In this document: positions 22,324 through 35,472 of the stretch, piece after piece | Layout of the letters: each line of letters starts with the position of its first letter | Position numbering within the stretch: the first letter of the stretch is position 1 | Assembly (NCBI RefSeq): GCF_037975245.1 | Contig: NC_092571.1 | Coordinates: 9,462,501 to 9,526,500 of the forward strand | Reading direction: 5' to 3' | Length of the DNA: 64,000 bases | From: Apostichopus japonicus | Lineage: Eukaryota > Echinodermata > Holothuroidea > Aspidochirotida > Stichopodidae | Program-made: the position numbers and the translations under genes | The notes under the pieces: model-generated | Told to the model about the DNA's origin: nothing | What the model saw: only the letters and a program-made list of their open reading frames with translations | The model's database searches: none

Positions 22324-25300
22324 GTCTTGATGTGGAAGCGCATAAATCAAAGTAGAGATGATGTGCCAATAAGGAGGATTGGAGGTGACACAGAGCAGTT
22401 AAGAAATTCTGTGTTTAAATCTGGATATGTTTCTCCGTGCGAGCAGACGGTTCAGTGTGCTTAACTTGCTCCTCTTCTAGCTCAAAGTCTTAACTGCGTC
22501 ATGATATAGAAATCTGCATGCATCCCGACAGGCCAAGCCCTCAGATATCAACGTGGAGGGGGGGGGGGTATGATTTGTCAGTTGACAACTTCTAGCTATA
22601 CTTTAGCGGACCCTAAACGTGACGGACTTAGTGTGTAAGATAATGGAAGGATTACTTCCGGTACGACACCTACAACAGCTATAAAATAGAAAGCTCCTGA
22701 TTAAAACCCTAAGAGGGCTGCCAACTGTGACTGAAATAAACACCGTCGCGTTCTGACTTTACAGGGATGATAAAGGTCAGTCTCTTAACATTAGCAATTC
22801 CGTTAGATTTGTACAGTTTTTCTGATCATAGAATAGTTACAATACTACGTTGGCTTAATAGGTACATAGGAAAAGGAAACAAGTCTGCTCTAATCTGAAA
22901 CTTTGGACTTTTTGTCTCTTCATTTGGACCTTTTTTTTGGATCCAAATTTTGAATGGAAAAAAAGAGGCAACATTTTGAGATAAAAAGACAACATTGTGA
23001 GATTTGGGGACTCTGTTTTTCTTTCCCAAGTCCTTATTAAGCCACCGTACAATGCTGACACATGGTGCACACAATATTAAACTGCCACATGCAACCATCA
23101 CAGTAGTCTACTGCTGTACACATGTAGGCCTAAGTAAAGGTTTAGTAGCTACAGCGTGATAGTCTGACGTCTATCTTGTCCGTGCGCGCATGCAAACAGT
23201 GATACAAGAGCGCTCACAATAATATCAGCATAAAATCAGAAGCGCGCGCTCCGAAATATTTGTCTGCATTGCATGCTGTACGTACATAATACCTCCGCGC
23301 GCGCGTGTGCGTTGATCTATATACGAGTGTTTACTATACCGTCATACACAGTGGATTTTCAATGGAAAATATTTGTTGTCATTTTGTAGGCGTCCATATC
23401 AACACGTACTGTACTGTACTGTACTGTACTGTACTGTACTGGGCAGTTCTCTCTCCATTGCAAGCAGTGTAGTCTAGACGTTGGATATATCTTGACGTCG
23501 TTCTTCGCCTTAATTTAGTTGTTCGAACGACTCCAATGACGGCCCGGGGTTGCAGAGAAGAAAAGGACGACATTTGAAGACACAGTAAACATAACGTGAT
23601 TACGGTTAGTGATATTTTACATTATCTGAAGTTATCTGTATGCATGTATATCTGTCTGTGAAGTTAGCATATGCATAGTCTGCAACGTAAACCTAGTCTA
23701 GGCCTATCAGTATATGCCTTACTTTTGACTCCAGTTTTATGCACAACGAGAACAGTGTTACGTCATGGACATGTACCTATCAGCAACTGAGGCATTTTGA
23801 CGGCACTTAATGCTTTCTGGGATCAGTGTAGATAAGTCTGTAGGAGAGTTAAAATATGTTCGGTCGGGATTGCGCCAGTGATATGTCGGTTACTTCTTGT
23901 AGGTGCCAGACGTGGCACGAGAAGTTGAGAGCGCCATCGATGGCCATCTTCTAAATGTCATCTATCCATTAGCGACAGGGCTATTATTCACGATGTTACC
24001 ATAGCAATGGAGCGTTAGATTCGAAACGGAGCTATTTTTAAACGAATATACAAGTCCCATGGAATTGTCGTGAATTTCATATTTGTTTTGGTCATAATAC
24101 GTTAAATACAGAGCAAAAGCTAGATAAGGTAGAAATTAGATAGATTTATTCGTCAATGAGCAAAGTTTACCAGTAGAAAGTCCTAGTATGTCATAATTGA
24201 ATCCTCCACGCTACTAGGTTTTATTCTCGGCTATGTCTGCTGTATCTGCATTATCTGCTTTGTGTACCGTCATGAATACCGCACATTTCGATCGTTTTTA
24301 ATGCACCGAGAGCTCGTGGCATTGTTTATGACGTTACCGTACCTGTTTGTATCACACTGTCTTTCAAACGCCTGCCTCAGTAAATCAGCATTTAAGAAAT
24401 GTGAAGTTGTTCTAACAGGAGCATAGCTGTTTCCACACTTAACGGTTTATAATATAAAGGCTAAGTAATGACACAACATTCCCGAAGAACAAATATTATC
24501 AAGCTTTTCAGAAAAGATGTCGCGGTGGCCTTACACTGTACAAAAGGAGCATTCCTTTTTGCAGCTACAGTTTTCGTGCTTATGTATACTTTCATTAAAA
24601 TTTCCAGTGAAAGGCGACGAGCGAGACAGAAATCAAATTTACTACTCAGGTCTTAAGTTCCGATCGAATTCTATTGACAAGTTGTGCAAAATATTGCAAT
24701 GACCTACTTTGTTTACACGAAACAAAATACCAAATAGAAACAACCACCCCCACCCCCACCCCCAATAAAAAAAAAGACAAACAAACAAAGCAAAACAAAT
24801 GTTAAACACCATGTATATACATGCAGATATTAACAACAACCCAAAAAATAATAATAATAATAATAAAAACAAAGAGTGCTTCGGCGGGGAATCGAACCTA
24901 GGCAGACATGAGCATCAATTTAATCTTAAATAAATTGTGATTACTTAGCAAGAAAAAGATGAATGAAAAAGACAATAATTAATTTGAATTATTGTATTAT
25001 AAAATGGAAGACAAAAAGCTAAAATTAACAAGAGATTACGCCTCATCGAGGCCATGGTTTCACTGAACGTTGAACATCAACCCAGTCCGAATCGACGTGA
25101 GCCCTCCATTGCAAGTCAGTTAGCCCACTTCTGGCCCGAAGGCCGGGCTCTAAACGTAATCTCCCGGATGCTTTTGCGAACTAAGGGAGGATACGGAATT
25201 GGGATCCTAGGCCCGTATAAAAATTCCACCTTGGCGATGCCATTATAAACAAAGCAGTGTCTGTCATCCGATCGGCGCGATTCACACAGCCTGACAACAA

Positions 25301-25610
25301 ACACCGACGCGCAGTGCTGTCTTCCAACCGTTCAGGCCACCACGCCAGCCTGGTGATTCTTGGGTCGAAATAATACTTAGAGTTCCAGATTGTTCCAAAA
25401 CAATGTGATATGAATGCATACCATGCCCCAATTGGAGTATTGTACATTCGCACAAAAGTTTAACCGTGAAAAAAAAACACGAAAAAACCAAAGAAAAAAA
25501 AAACACGAAAAGATAAGTAAAACAAAAGCACACACACACACACAAGACGTAAAATGACCTAACGCAGTGCTTGTTTTGGCATATTTCCAGTCACCACGAT
25601 CGTTTTGATC
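22324..25610. repeat. macrosatellite unit 7 (3287 bp)
   Basis: G11, (GTACT)7, CCAAATTTT, a one-base-shorter A-tract after the C-rich tract, nine A in the first A-tract, and GTAGATAAG near 23831. All are shared with unit 13. Confidence 0.95.
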
Positions 25611-28600
25611 GTCTTGATGTGGAAGCGCATAAATCAAAGTAGAGATGATGTGCCAATAAGGAGGATTGGAGGTGACACAGAGCAGTTAAGAAATTCTGTG
25701 TTTAAATCTGGATATGTTTCTCCGTGCGAGCAGACGGTTCAGTGTGCTTAACTTGCTCCTCTTCTAGCTCAAAGTCTTAACTGCGTCATGATATAGAAAT
25801 CTGCATGCATCCCGACAGGCCAAGCCCTCAGATATCAACGTGGAGGGGGGGGGGGTATGATTTGTCAGTTGACAACTTCTAGCTATACTTTAGCGGACCC
25901 TAAACGTGACGGACTTAGTGTGTAAGATAATGGAAGGATTACTTCCGGTACGACACCTACAACAGCTATAAAATAGAAAGCTCCTGATTAAAACCCTAAG
26001 AGGGCTGCCAACTGTGACTGAAATAAACACCGTCGCGTTCTGACTTTACAGGGATGATAAAGGTCAGTCTCTTAACATTAGCAATTCCGTTAGATTTGTA
26101 CAGTTTTTCTGATCATAGAATAGTTACAATACTACGTTGGCTTAATAGGTACATAGGAAAAGGAAACAAGTCTGCTCTAATCTGAAACTTTGGACTTTTT
26201 GTCTCTTCATTTGGACCTTTTTTTTGGATCCAAATTTTGAATGGAAAAAAAGAGGCAACATTTTGAGATAAAAAGACAACATTGTGAGATTTGGGGACTC
26301 TGTTTTTCTTTCCCAAGTCCTTATTAAGCCACCGTACAATGCTGACACATGGTGCACACAATATTAAACTGCCACATGCAACCATCACAGTAGTCTACTG
26401 CTGTACACATGTAGGCCTAAGTAAAGGTTTAGTAGCTACAGCGTGATAGTCTGACGTCTATCTTGTCCGTGCGCGCATGCAAACAGTGATACAAGAGCGC
26501 TCACAATAATATCAGCATAAAATCAGAAGCGCGCGCTCCGAAATATTTGTCTGCATTGCATGCTGTACGTACATAATACCTCCGCGCGCGCGTGTGCGTT
26601 GATCTATATACGAGTGTTTACTATACCGTCATACACAGTGGATTTTCAATGGAAAATATTTGTTGTCATTTTGTAGGCGTCCATATCAACACGTACTGTA
26701 CTGTACTGTACTGTACTGTACTGGGCAGTTCTCTCTCCATTGCAAGCAGTGTAGTCTAGACGTTGGATATATCTTGACGTCGTTCTTCGCCTTAATTTAG
26801 TTGTTCGAACGACTCCAATGACGGCCCGGGGTTGCAGAGAAGAAAAGGACGACATTTGAAGACACAGTAAACATAACGTGATTACGGTTAGTGATATTTT
26901 ACATTATCTGAAGTTATCTGTATGCATGTATATCTGTCTGTGAAGTTAGCATATGCATAGTCTGCAACGTAAACCTAGTCTAGGCCTATCAGTATATGCC
27001 TTACTTTTGACTCCAGTTTTATGCACAACGAGAACAGTGTTACGTCATGGACATGTACCTATCAGCAACTGAGGCATTTTGACGGCACTTAATGCTTTCT
27101 GGGATCAGTGTAGAAAAGTCTGTAGGAGAGTTAAAATATGTTCGGTCGGGATTGCGCCAGTGATATGTCGGTTACTTCTTGTAGGTGCCAGACGTGGCAC
27201 GAGAAGTTGAGAGCGCCATCGATGGCCATCTTCTAAATGTCATCTATCCATTAGCGACAGGGCTATTATTCACGATGTTACCATAGCAATGGAGCGTTAG
27301 ATTCGAAACGGAGCTATTTTTAAACGAATATACAAGTCCCATGGAATTGTCGTGAATTTCATATTTGTTTTGGTCATAATACGTTAAATACAGAGCAAAA
27401 GCTAGATAAGGTAGAAATTAGATAGATTTATTCGTCAATGAGCAAAGTTTACCAGTAGAAAGTCCTAGTATGTCATAATTGAATCCTCCACGCTACTAGG
27501 TTTTATTCTCGGCTATGTCTGCTGTATCTGCATTATCTGCTTTGTGTACCGTCATGAATACCGCACATTTCGATCGTTTTTAATGCACCGAGAGCTCGTG
27601 GCATTGTTTATGACGTTACCGTACCTGTTTGTATCACACTGTCTTTCAAACGCCTGCCTCAGTAAATCAGCATTTAAGAAATGTGAAGTTGTTCTAACAG
27701 GAGCATAGCTGTTTCCACACTTAACGGTTTATAATATAAAGGCTAAGTAATGACACAACATTCCCGAAGAACAAATATTATCAAGCTTTTCAGAAAAGAT
27801 GTCGCGGTGGCCTTACACTGTACAAAAGGAGCATTCCTTTTTGCAGCTACAGTTTTCGTGCTTATGTATACTTTCATTAAAATTTCCAGTGAAAGGCGAC
27901 GAGCGAGACAGAAATCAAATTTACTACTCAGGTCTTAAGTTCCGATCGAATTCTATTGACAAGTTGTGCAAAATATTGCAATGACCTACTTTGTTTACAC
28001 GAAACAAAATACCAAATAGAAACAACCACCCCCACCCCCACCCCCAATAAAAAAAAAAGACAAACAAACAAAGCAAAACAAATGTTAAACACCATGTATA
28101 TACATGCAGATATTAACAACAACCCAAAAAATAATAATAATAATAATAAAAACAAAGAGTGCTTCGGCGGGGAATCGAACCTAGGCAGACATGAGCATCA
28201 ATTTAATCTTAAATAAATTGTGATTACTTAGCAAGAAAAAGATGAATGAAAAAGACAATAATTAATTTGAATTATTGTATTATAAAATGGAAGACAAAAA
28301 GCTAAAATTAACAAGAGATTACGCCTCATCGAGGCCATGGTTTCACTGAACGTTGAACATCAACCCAGTCCGAATCGACGTGAGCCCTCCATTGCAAGTC
28401 AGTTAGCCCACTTCTGGCCCGAAGGCCGGGCTCTAAACGTAATCTCCCGGATGCTTTTGCGAACTAAGGGAGGATACGGAATTGGGATCCTAGGCCCGTA
28501 TAAAAATTCCACCTTGGCGATGCCATTATAAACAAAGCAGTGTCTGTCATCCGATCGGCGCGATTCACACAGCCTGACAACAAACACCGACGCGCAGTGC

Positions 28601-28893
28601 TGTCTTCCAACCGTTCAGGCCACCACGCCAGCCTGGTGATTCTTGGGTCGAAATAATACTTAGAGTTCCAGATTGTTCCAAAACAATGTGATATGAATGC
28701 ATACCATGCCCCAATTGGAGTATTGTACATTCGCACAAAAGTTTAACCGTGAAAAAAAAACACGAAAAAACCAAAGAAAAAAAAAACACGAAAAGATAAG
28801 TAAAACAAAAGCACACACACACACACAAGACGTAAAATGACCTAACGCAGTGCTTGTTTTGGCATATTTCCAGTCACCACGATCGTTTTGATC
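25611..28893. repeat. macrosatellite unit 8 (3283 bp)
   Basis: G11, (GTACT)6, CCAAATTTT, T marker, nine A in the first A-tract. Matches unit 14 except for that A-tract, which has ten A in unit 14. Confidence 0.95.
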
Positions 28894-31800
28894 GTCTTGA
28901 TGTGGAAGCGCATAAATCAAAGTAGAGATGATGTGCCAATAAGGAGGATTGGAGGTGACACAGAGCAGTTAAGAAATTCTGTGTTTAAATCTGGATATGT
29001 TTCTCCGTGCGAGCAGACGGTTCAGTGTGCTTAACTTGCTCCTCTTCTAGCTCAAAGTCTTAACTGCGTCATGATATAGAAATCTGCATGCATCCCGACA
29101 GGCCAAGCCCTCAGATATCAACGTGGAGGGGGGGGGGGGGTATGATTTGTCAGTTGACAACTTCTAGCTATACTTTAGCGGACCCTAAACGTGACGGACT
29201 TAGTGTGTAAGATAATGGAAGGATTACTTCCGGTACGACACCTACAACAGCTATAAAATAGAAAGCTCCTGATTAAAACCCTAAGAGGGCTGCCAACTGT
29301 GACTGAAATAAACACCGTCGCGTTCTGACTTTACAGGGATGATAAAGGTCAGTCTCTTAACATTAGCAATTCCGTTAGATTTGTACAGTTTTTCTGATCA
29401 TAGAATAGTTACAATACTACGTTGGCTTAATAGGTACATAGGAAAAGGAAACAAGTCTGCTCTAATCTGAAACTTTGGACTTTTTGTCTCTTCATTTGGA
29501 CCTTTTTTTTGGATCCAACTTTTGAATGGAAAAAAAGAGGCAACATTTTGAGATAAAAAGACAACATTGTGAGATTTGGGGACTCTGTTTTTCTTTCCCA
29601 AGTCCTTATTAAGCCACCGTACAATGCTGACACATGGTGCACACAATATTAAACTGCCACATGCAACCATCACAGTAGTCTACTGCTGTACACATGTAGG
29701 CCTAAGTAAAGGTTTAGTAGCTACAGCGTGATAGTCTGACGTCTATCTTGTCCGTGCGCGCATGCAAACAGTGATACAAGAGCGCTCACAATAATATCAG
29801 CATAAAATCAGAAGCGCGCGCTCCGAAATATTTGTCTGCATTGCATGCTGTACGTACATAATACCTCCGCGCGCGCGTGTGCGTTGATCTATATACGAGT
29901 GTTTACTATACCGTCATACACAGTGGATTTTCAATGGAAAATATTTGTTGTCATTTTGTAGGCGTCCATATCAACACGTACTGTACTGTACTGTACTGTA
30001 CTGTACTGTACTGTACTGGGCAGTTCTCTCTCCATTGCAAGCAGTGTAGTCTAGACGTTGGATATATCTTGACGTCGTTCTTCGCCTTAATTTAGTTGTT
30101 CGAACGACTCCAATGACGGCCCGGGGTTGCAGAGAAGAAAAGGACGACATTTGAAGACACAGTAAACATAACGTGATTACGGTTAGTGATATTTTACATT
30201 ATCTGAAGTTATCTGTATGCATGTATATCTGTCTGTGAAGTTAGCATATGCATAGTCTGCAACGTAAACCTAGTCTAGGCCTATCAGTATATGCCTTACT
30301 TTTGACTCCAGTTTTATGCACAACGAGAACAGTGTTACGTCATGGACATGTACCTATCAGCAACTGAGGCATTTTGACGGCACTTAATGCTTTCTGGGAT
30401 CAGTGTAGAAAAGTCTGTAGGAGAGTTAAAATATGTTCGGTCGGGATTGCGCCAGTGATATGTCGGTTACTTCTTGTAGGTGCCAGACGTGGCACGAGAA
30501 GTTGAGAGCGCCATCGATGGCCATCTTCTAAATGTCATCTATCCATTAGCGACAGGGCTATTATTCACGATGTTACCATAGCAATGGAGCGTTAGATTCG
30601 AAACGGAGCTATTTTTAAACGAATATACAAGTCCCATGGAATTGTCGTGAATTTCATATTTGTTTTGGTCATAATACGTTAAATACAGAGCAAAAGCTAG
30701 ATAAGGTAGAAATTAGATAGATTTATTCGTCAATGAGCAAAGTTTACCAGTAGAAAGTCCTAGTATGTCATAATTGAATCCTCCACGCTACTAGGTTTTA
30801 TTCTCGGCTATGTCTGCTGTATCTGCATTATCTGCTTTGTGTACCGTCATGAATACCGCACATTTCGATCGTTTTTAATGCACCGAGAGCTCGTGGCATT
30901 GTTTATGACGTTACCGTACCTGTTTGTATCACACTGTCTTTCAAACGCCTGCCTCAGTAAATCAGCATTTAAGAAATGTGAAGTTGTTCTAACAGGAGCA
31001 TAGCTGTTTCCACACTTAACGGTTTATAATATAAAGGCTAAGTAATGACACAACATTCCCGAAGAACAAATATTATCAAGCTTTTCAGAAAAGATGTCGC
31101 GGTGGCCTTACACTGTACAAAAGGAGCATTCCTTTTTGCAGCTACAGTTTTCGTGCTTATGTATACTTTCATTAAAATTTCCAGTGAAAGGCGACGAGCG
31201 AGACAGAAATCAAATTTACTACTCAGGTCTTAAGTTCCGATCGAATTCTATTGACAAGTTGTGCAAAATATTGCAATGACCTACTTTGTTTACACGAAAC
31301 AAAATACCAAATAGAAACAACCACCCCCACCCCCACCCCCAATAAAAAAAAAGACAAACAAACAAAGCAAAACAAATGTTAAACACCATGTATATACATG
31401 CAGATATTAACAACAACCCAAAAAATAATAATAATAATAATAAAAACAAAGAGTGCTTCGGCGGGGAATCGAACCTAGGCAGACATGAGCATCAATTTAA
31501 TCTTAAATAAATTGTGATTACTTAGCAAGAAAAAGATGAATGAAAAAGACAATAATTAATTTGAATTATTGTATTATAAAATGGAAGACAAAAAGCTAAA
31601 ATTAACAAGAGATTACGCCTCATCGAGGCCATGGTTTCACTGAACGTTGAACATCAACCCAGTCCGAATCGACGTGAGCCCTCCATTGCAAGTCAGTTAG
31701 CCCACTTCTGGCCCGAAGGCCGGGCTCTAAACGTAATCTCCCGGATGCTTTTGCGAACTAAGGGAGGATACGGAATTGGGATCCTAGGCCCGTATAAAAA

Positions 31801-32187
31801 TTCCACCTTGGCGATGCCATTATAAACAAAGCAGTGTCTGTCATCCGATCGGCGCGATTCACACAGCCTGACAACAAACACCGACGCGCAGTGCTGTCTT
31901 CCAACCGTTCAGGCCACCACGCCAGCCTGGTGATTCTTGGGTCGAAATAATACTTAGAGTTCCAGATTGTTCCAAAACAATGTGATATGAATGCATACCA
32001 TGCCCCAATTGGAGTATTGTACATTCGCACAAAAGTTTAACCGTGAAAAAAAAACACGAAAAAACCAAAGAAAAAAAAAACACGAAAAGATAAGTAAAAC
32101 AAAAGCACACACACACACACAAGACGTAAAATGACCTAACGCAGTGCTTGTTTTGGCATATTTCCAGTCACCACGATCGTTTTGATC
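28894..32187. repeat. macrosatellite unit 9 (3294 bp)
   Basis: First unit of block 2. G13, (GTACT)8, CCAACTTTT, T marker, nine A in the first A-tract: the same states and the same length as unit 3. Confidence 0.95.
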
Positions 32188-35100
32188 GTCTTGATGTGGA
32201 AGCGCATAAATCAAAGTAGAGATGATGTGCCAATAAGGAGGATTGGAGGTGACACAGAGCAGTTAAGAAATTCTGTGTTTAAATCTGGATATGTTTCTCC
32301 GTGCGAGCAGACGGTTCAGTGTGCTTAACTTGCTCCTCTTCTAGCTCAAAGTCTTAACTGCGTCATGATATAGAAATCTGCATGCATCCCGACAGGCCAA
32401 GCCCTCAGATATCAACGTGGAGGGGGGGGGGGGTATGATTTGTCAGTTGACAACTTCTAGCTATACTTTAGCGGACCCTAAACGTGACGGACTTAGTGTG
32501 TAAGATAATGGAAGGATTACTTCCGGTACGACACCTACAACAGCTATAAAATAGAAAGCTCCTGATTAAAACCCTAAGAGGGCTGCCAACTGTGACTGAA
32601 ATAAACACCGTCGCGTTCTGACTTTACAGGGATGATAAAGGTCAGTCTCTTAACATTAGCAATTCCGTTAGATTTGTACAGTTTTTCTGATCATAGAATA
32701 GTTACAATACTACGTTGGCTTAATAGGTACATAGGAAAAGGAAACAAGTCTGCTCTAATCTGAAACTTTGGACTTTTTGTCTCTTCATTTGGACCTTTTT
32801 TTTGGATCCAAATTTTGAATGGAAAAAAAGAGGCAACATTTTGAGATAAAAAGACAACATTGTGAGATTTGGGGACTCTGTTTTTCTTTCCCAAGTCCTT
32901 ATTAAGCCACCGTACAATGCTGACACATGGTGCACACAATATTAAACTGCCACATGCAACCATCACAGTAGTCTACTGCTGTACACATGTAGGCCTAAGT
33001 AAAGGTTTAGTAGCTACAGCGTGATAGTCTGACGTCTATCTTGTCCGTGCGCGCATGCAAACAGTGATACAAGAGCGCTCACAATAATATCAGCATAAAA
33101 TCAGAAGCGCGCGCTCCGAAATATTTGTCTGCATTGCATGCTGTACGTACATAATACCTCCGCGCGCGCGTGTGCGTTGATCTATATACGAGTGTTTACT
33201 ATACCGTCATACACAGTGGATTTTCAATGGAAAATATTTGTTGTCATTTTGTAGGCGTCCATATCAACACGTACTGTACTGTACTGTACTGTACTGTACT
33301 GGGCAGTTCTCTCTCCATTGCAAGCAGTGTAGTCTAGACGTTGGATATATCTTGACGTCGTTCTTCGCCTTAATTTAGTTGTTCGAACGACTCCAATGAC
33401 GGCCCGGGGTTGCAGAGAAGAAAAGGACGACATTTGAAGACACAGTAAACATAACGTGATTACGGTTAGTGATATTTTACATTATCTGAAGTTATCTGTA
33501 TGCATGTATATCTGTCTGTGAAGTTAGCATATGCATAGTCTGCAACGTAAACCTAGTCTAGGCCTATCAGTATATGCCTTACTTTTGACTCCAGTTTTAT
33601 GCACAACGAGAACAGTGTTACGTCATGGACATGTACCTATCAGCAACTGAGGCATTTTGACGGCACTTAATGCTTTCTGGGATCAGTGTAGAAAAGTCTG
33701 TAGGAGAGTTAAAATATGTTCGGTCGGGATTGCGCCAGTGATATGTCGGTTACTTCTTGTAGGTGCCAGACGTGGCACGAGAAGTTGAGAGCGCCATCGA
33801 TGGCCATCTTCTAAATGTCATCTATCCATTAGCGACAGGGCTATTATTCACGATGTTACCATAGCAATGGAGCGTTAGATTCGAAACGGAGCTATTTTTA
33901 AACGAATATACAAGTCCCATGGAATTGTCGTGAATTTCATATTTGTTTTGGTCATAATACGTTAAATACAGAGCAAAAGCTAGATAAGGTAGAAATTAGA
34001 TAGATTTATTCGTCAATGAGCAAAGTTTACCAGTAGAAAGTCCTAGTATGTCATAATTGAATCCTCCACGCTACTAGGTTTTATTCTCGGCTATGTCTGC
34101 TGTATCTGCATTATCTGCTTTGTGTACCGTCATGAATACCGCACATTTCGATCGTTTTTAATGCACCGAGAGCTCGTGGCATTGTTTATGACGTTACCGT
34201 ACCTGTTTGTATCACACTGTCTTTCAAACGCCTGCCTCAGTAAATCAGCATTTAAGAAATGTGAAGTTGTTCTAACAGGAGCATAGCTGTTTCCACACTT
34301 AACGGTTTATAATATAAAGGCTAAGTAATGACACAACATTCCCGAAGAACAAATATTATCAAGCTTTTCAGAAAAGATGTCGCGGTGGCCTTACACTGTA
34401 CAAAAGGAGCATTCCTTTTTGCAGCTACAGTTTTCGTGCTTATGTATACTTTCATTAAAATTTCCAGTGAAAGGCGACGAGCGAGACAGAAATCAAATTT
34501 ACTACTCAGGTCTTAAGTTCCGATCGAATTCTATTGACAAGTTGTGCAAAATATTGCAATGACCTACTTTGTTTACACGAAACAAAATACCAAATAGAAA
34601 CAACCACCCCCACCCCCACCCCCAATAAAAAAAAAAGACAAACAAACAAAGCAAAACAAATGTTAAACACCATGTATATACATGCAGATATTAACAACAA
34701 CCCAAAAAATAATAATAATAATAATAAAAACAAAGAGTGCTTCGGCGGGGAATCGAACCTAGGCAGACATGAGCATCAATTTAATCTTAAATAAATTGTG
34801 ATTACTTAGCAAGAAAAAGATGAATGAAAAAGACAATAATTAATTTGAATTATTGTATTATAAAATGGAAGACAAAAAGCTAAAATTAACAAGAGATTAC
34901 GCCTCATCGAGGCCATGGTTTCACTGAACGTTGAACATCAACCCAGTCCGAATCGACGTGAGCCCTCCATTGCAAGTCAGTTAGCCCACTTCTGGCCCGA
35001 AGGCCGGGCTCTAAACGTAATCTCCCGGATGCTTTTGCGAACTAAGGGAGGATACGGAATTGGGATCCTAGGCCCGTATAAAAATTCCACCTTGGCGATG

Positions 35101-35472
35101 CCATTATAAACAAAGCAGTGTCTGTCATCCGATCGGCGCGATTCACACAGCCTGACAACAAACACCGACGCGCAGTGCTGTCTTCCAACCGTTCAGGCCA
35201 CCACGCCAGCCTGGTGATTCTTGGGTCGAAATAATACTTAGAGTTCCAGATTGTTCCAAAACAATGTGATATGAATGCATACCATGCCCCAATTGGAGTA
35301 TTGTACATTCGCACAAAAGTTTAACCGTGAAAAAAAAAACACGAAAAAACCAAAGAAAAAAAAAACACGAAAAGATAAGTAAAACAAAAGCACACACACA
35401 CACACAAGACGTAAAATGACCTAACGCAGTGCTTGTTTTGGCATATTTCCAGTCACCACGATCGTTTTGATC
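32188..35472. repeat. macrosatellite unit 10 (3285 bp)
   Basis: G12, (GTACT)6, CCAAATTTT, T marker. Equivalent to unit 4 with one extra G. Confidence 0.95.

Larger units (their letters stand above)
9172..28893. repeat. higher-order repeat block 1 (units 3-8)
   Basis: Unit lengths here are 3294, 3284, 3289, 3285, 3287 and 3283 bp. (GTACT)n counts are 8,6,7,6,7,6 and G-tract lengths 13,11,11,12,11,11. The same series recurs in units 9-14. A private substitution, GTAGATAAG in place of GTAGAAAAG, occurs in unit 7 (near 23831) and unit 13 (near 43554), 19,723 bp apart. The block is thus a six-unit higher-order repeat. Confidence 0.88.
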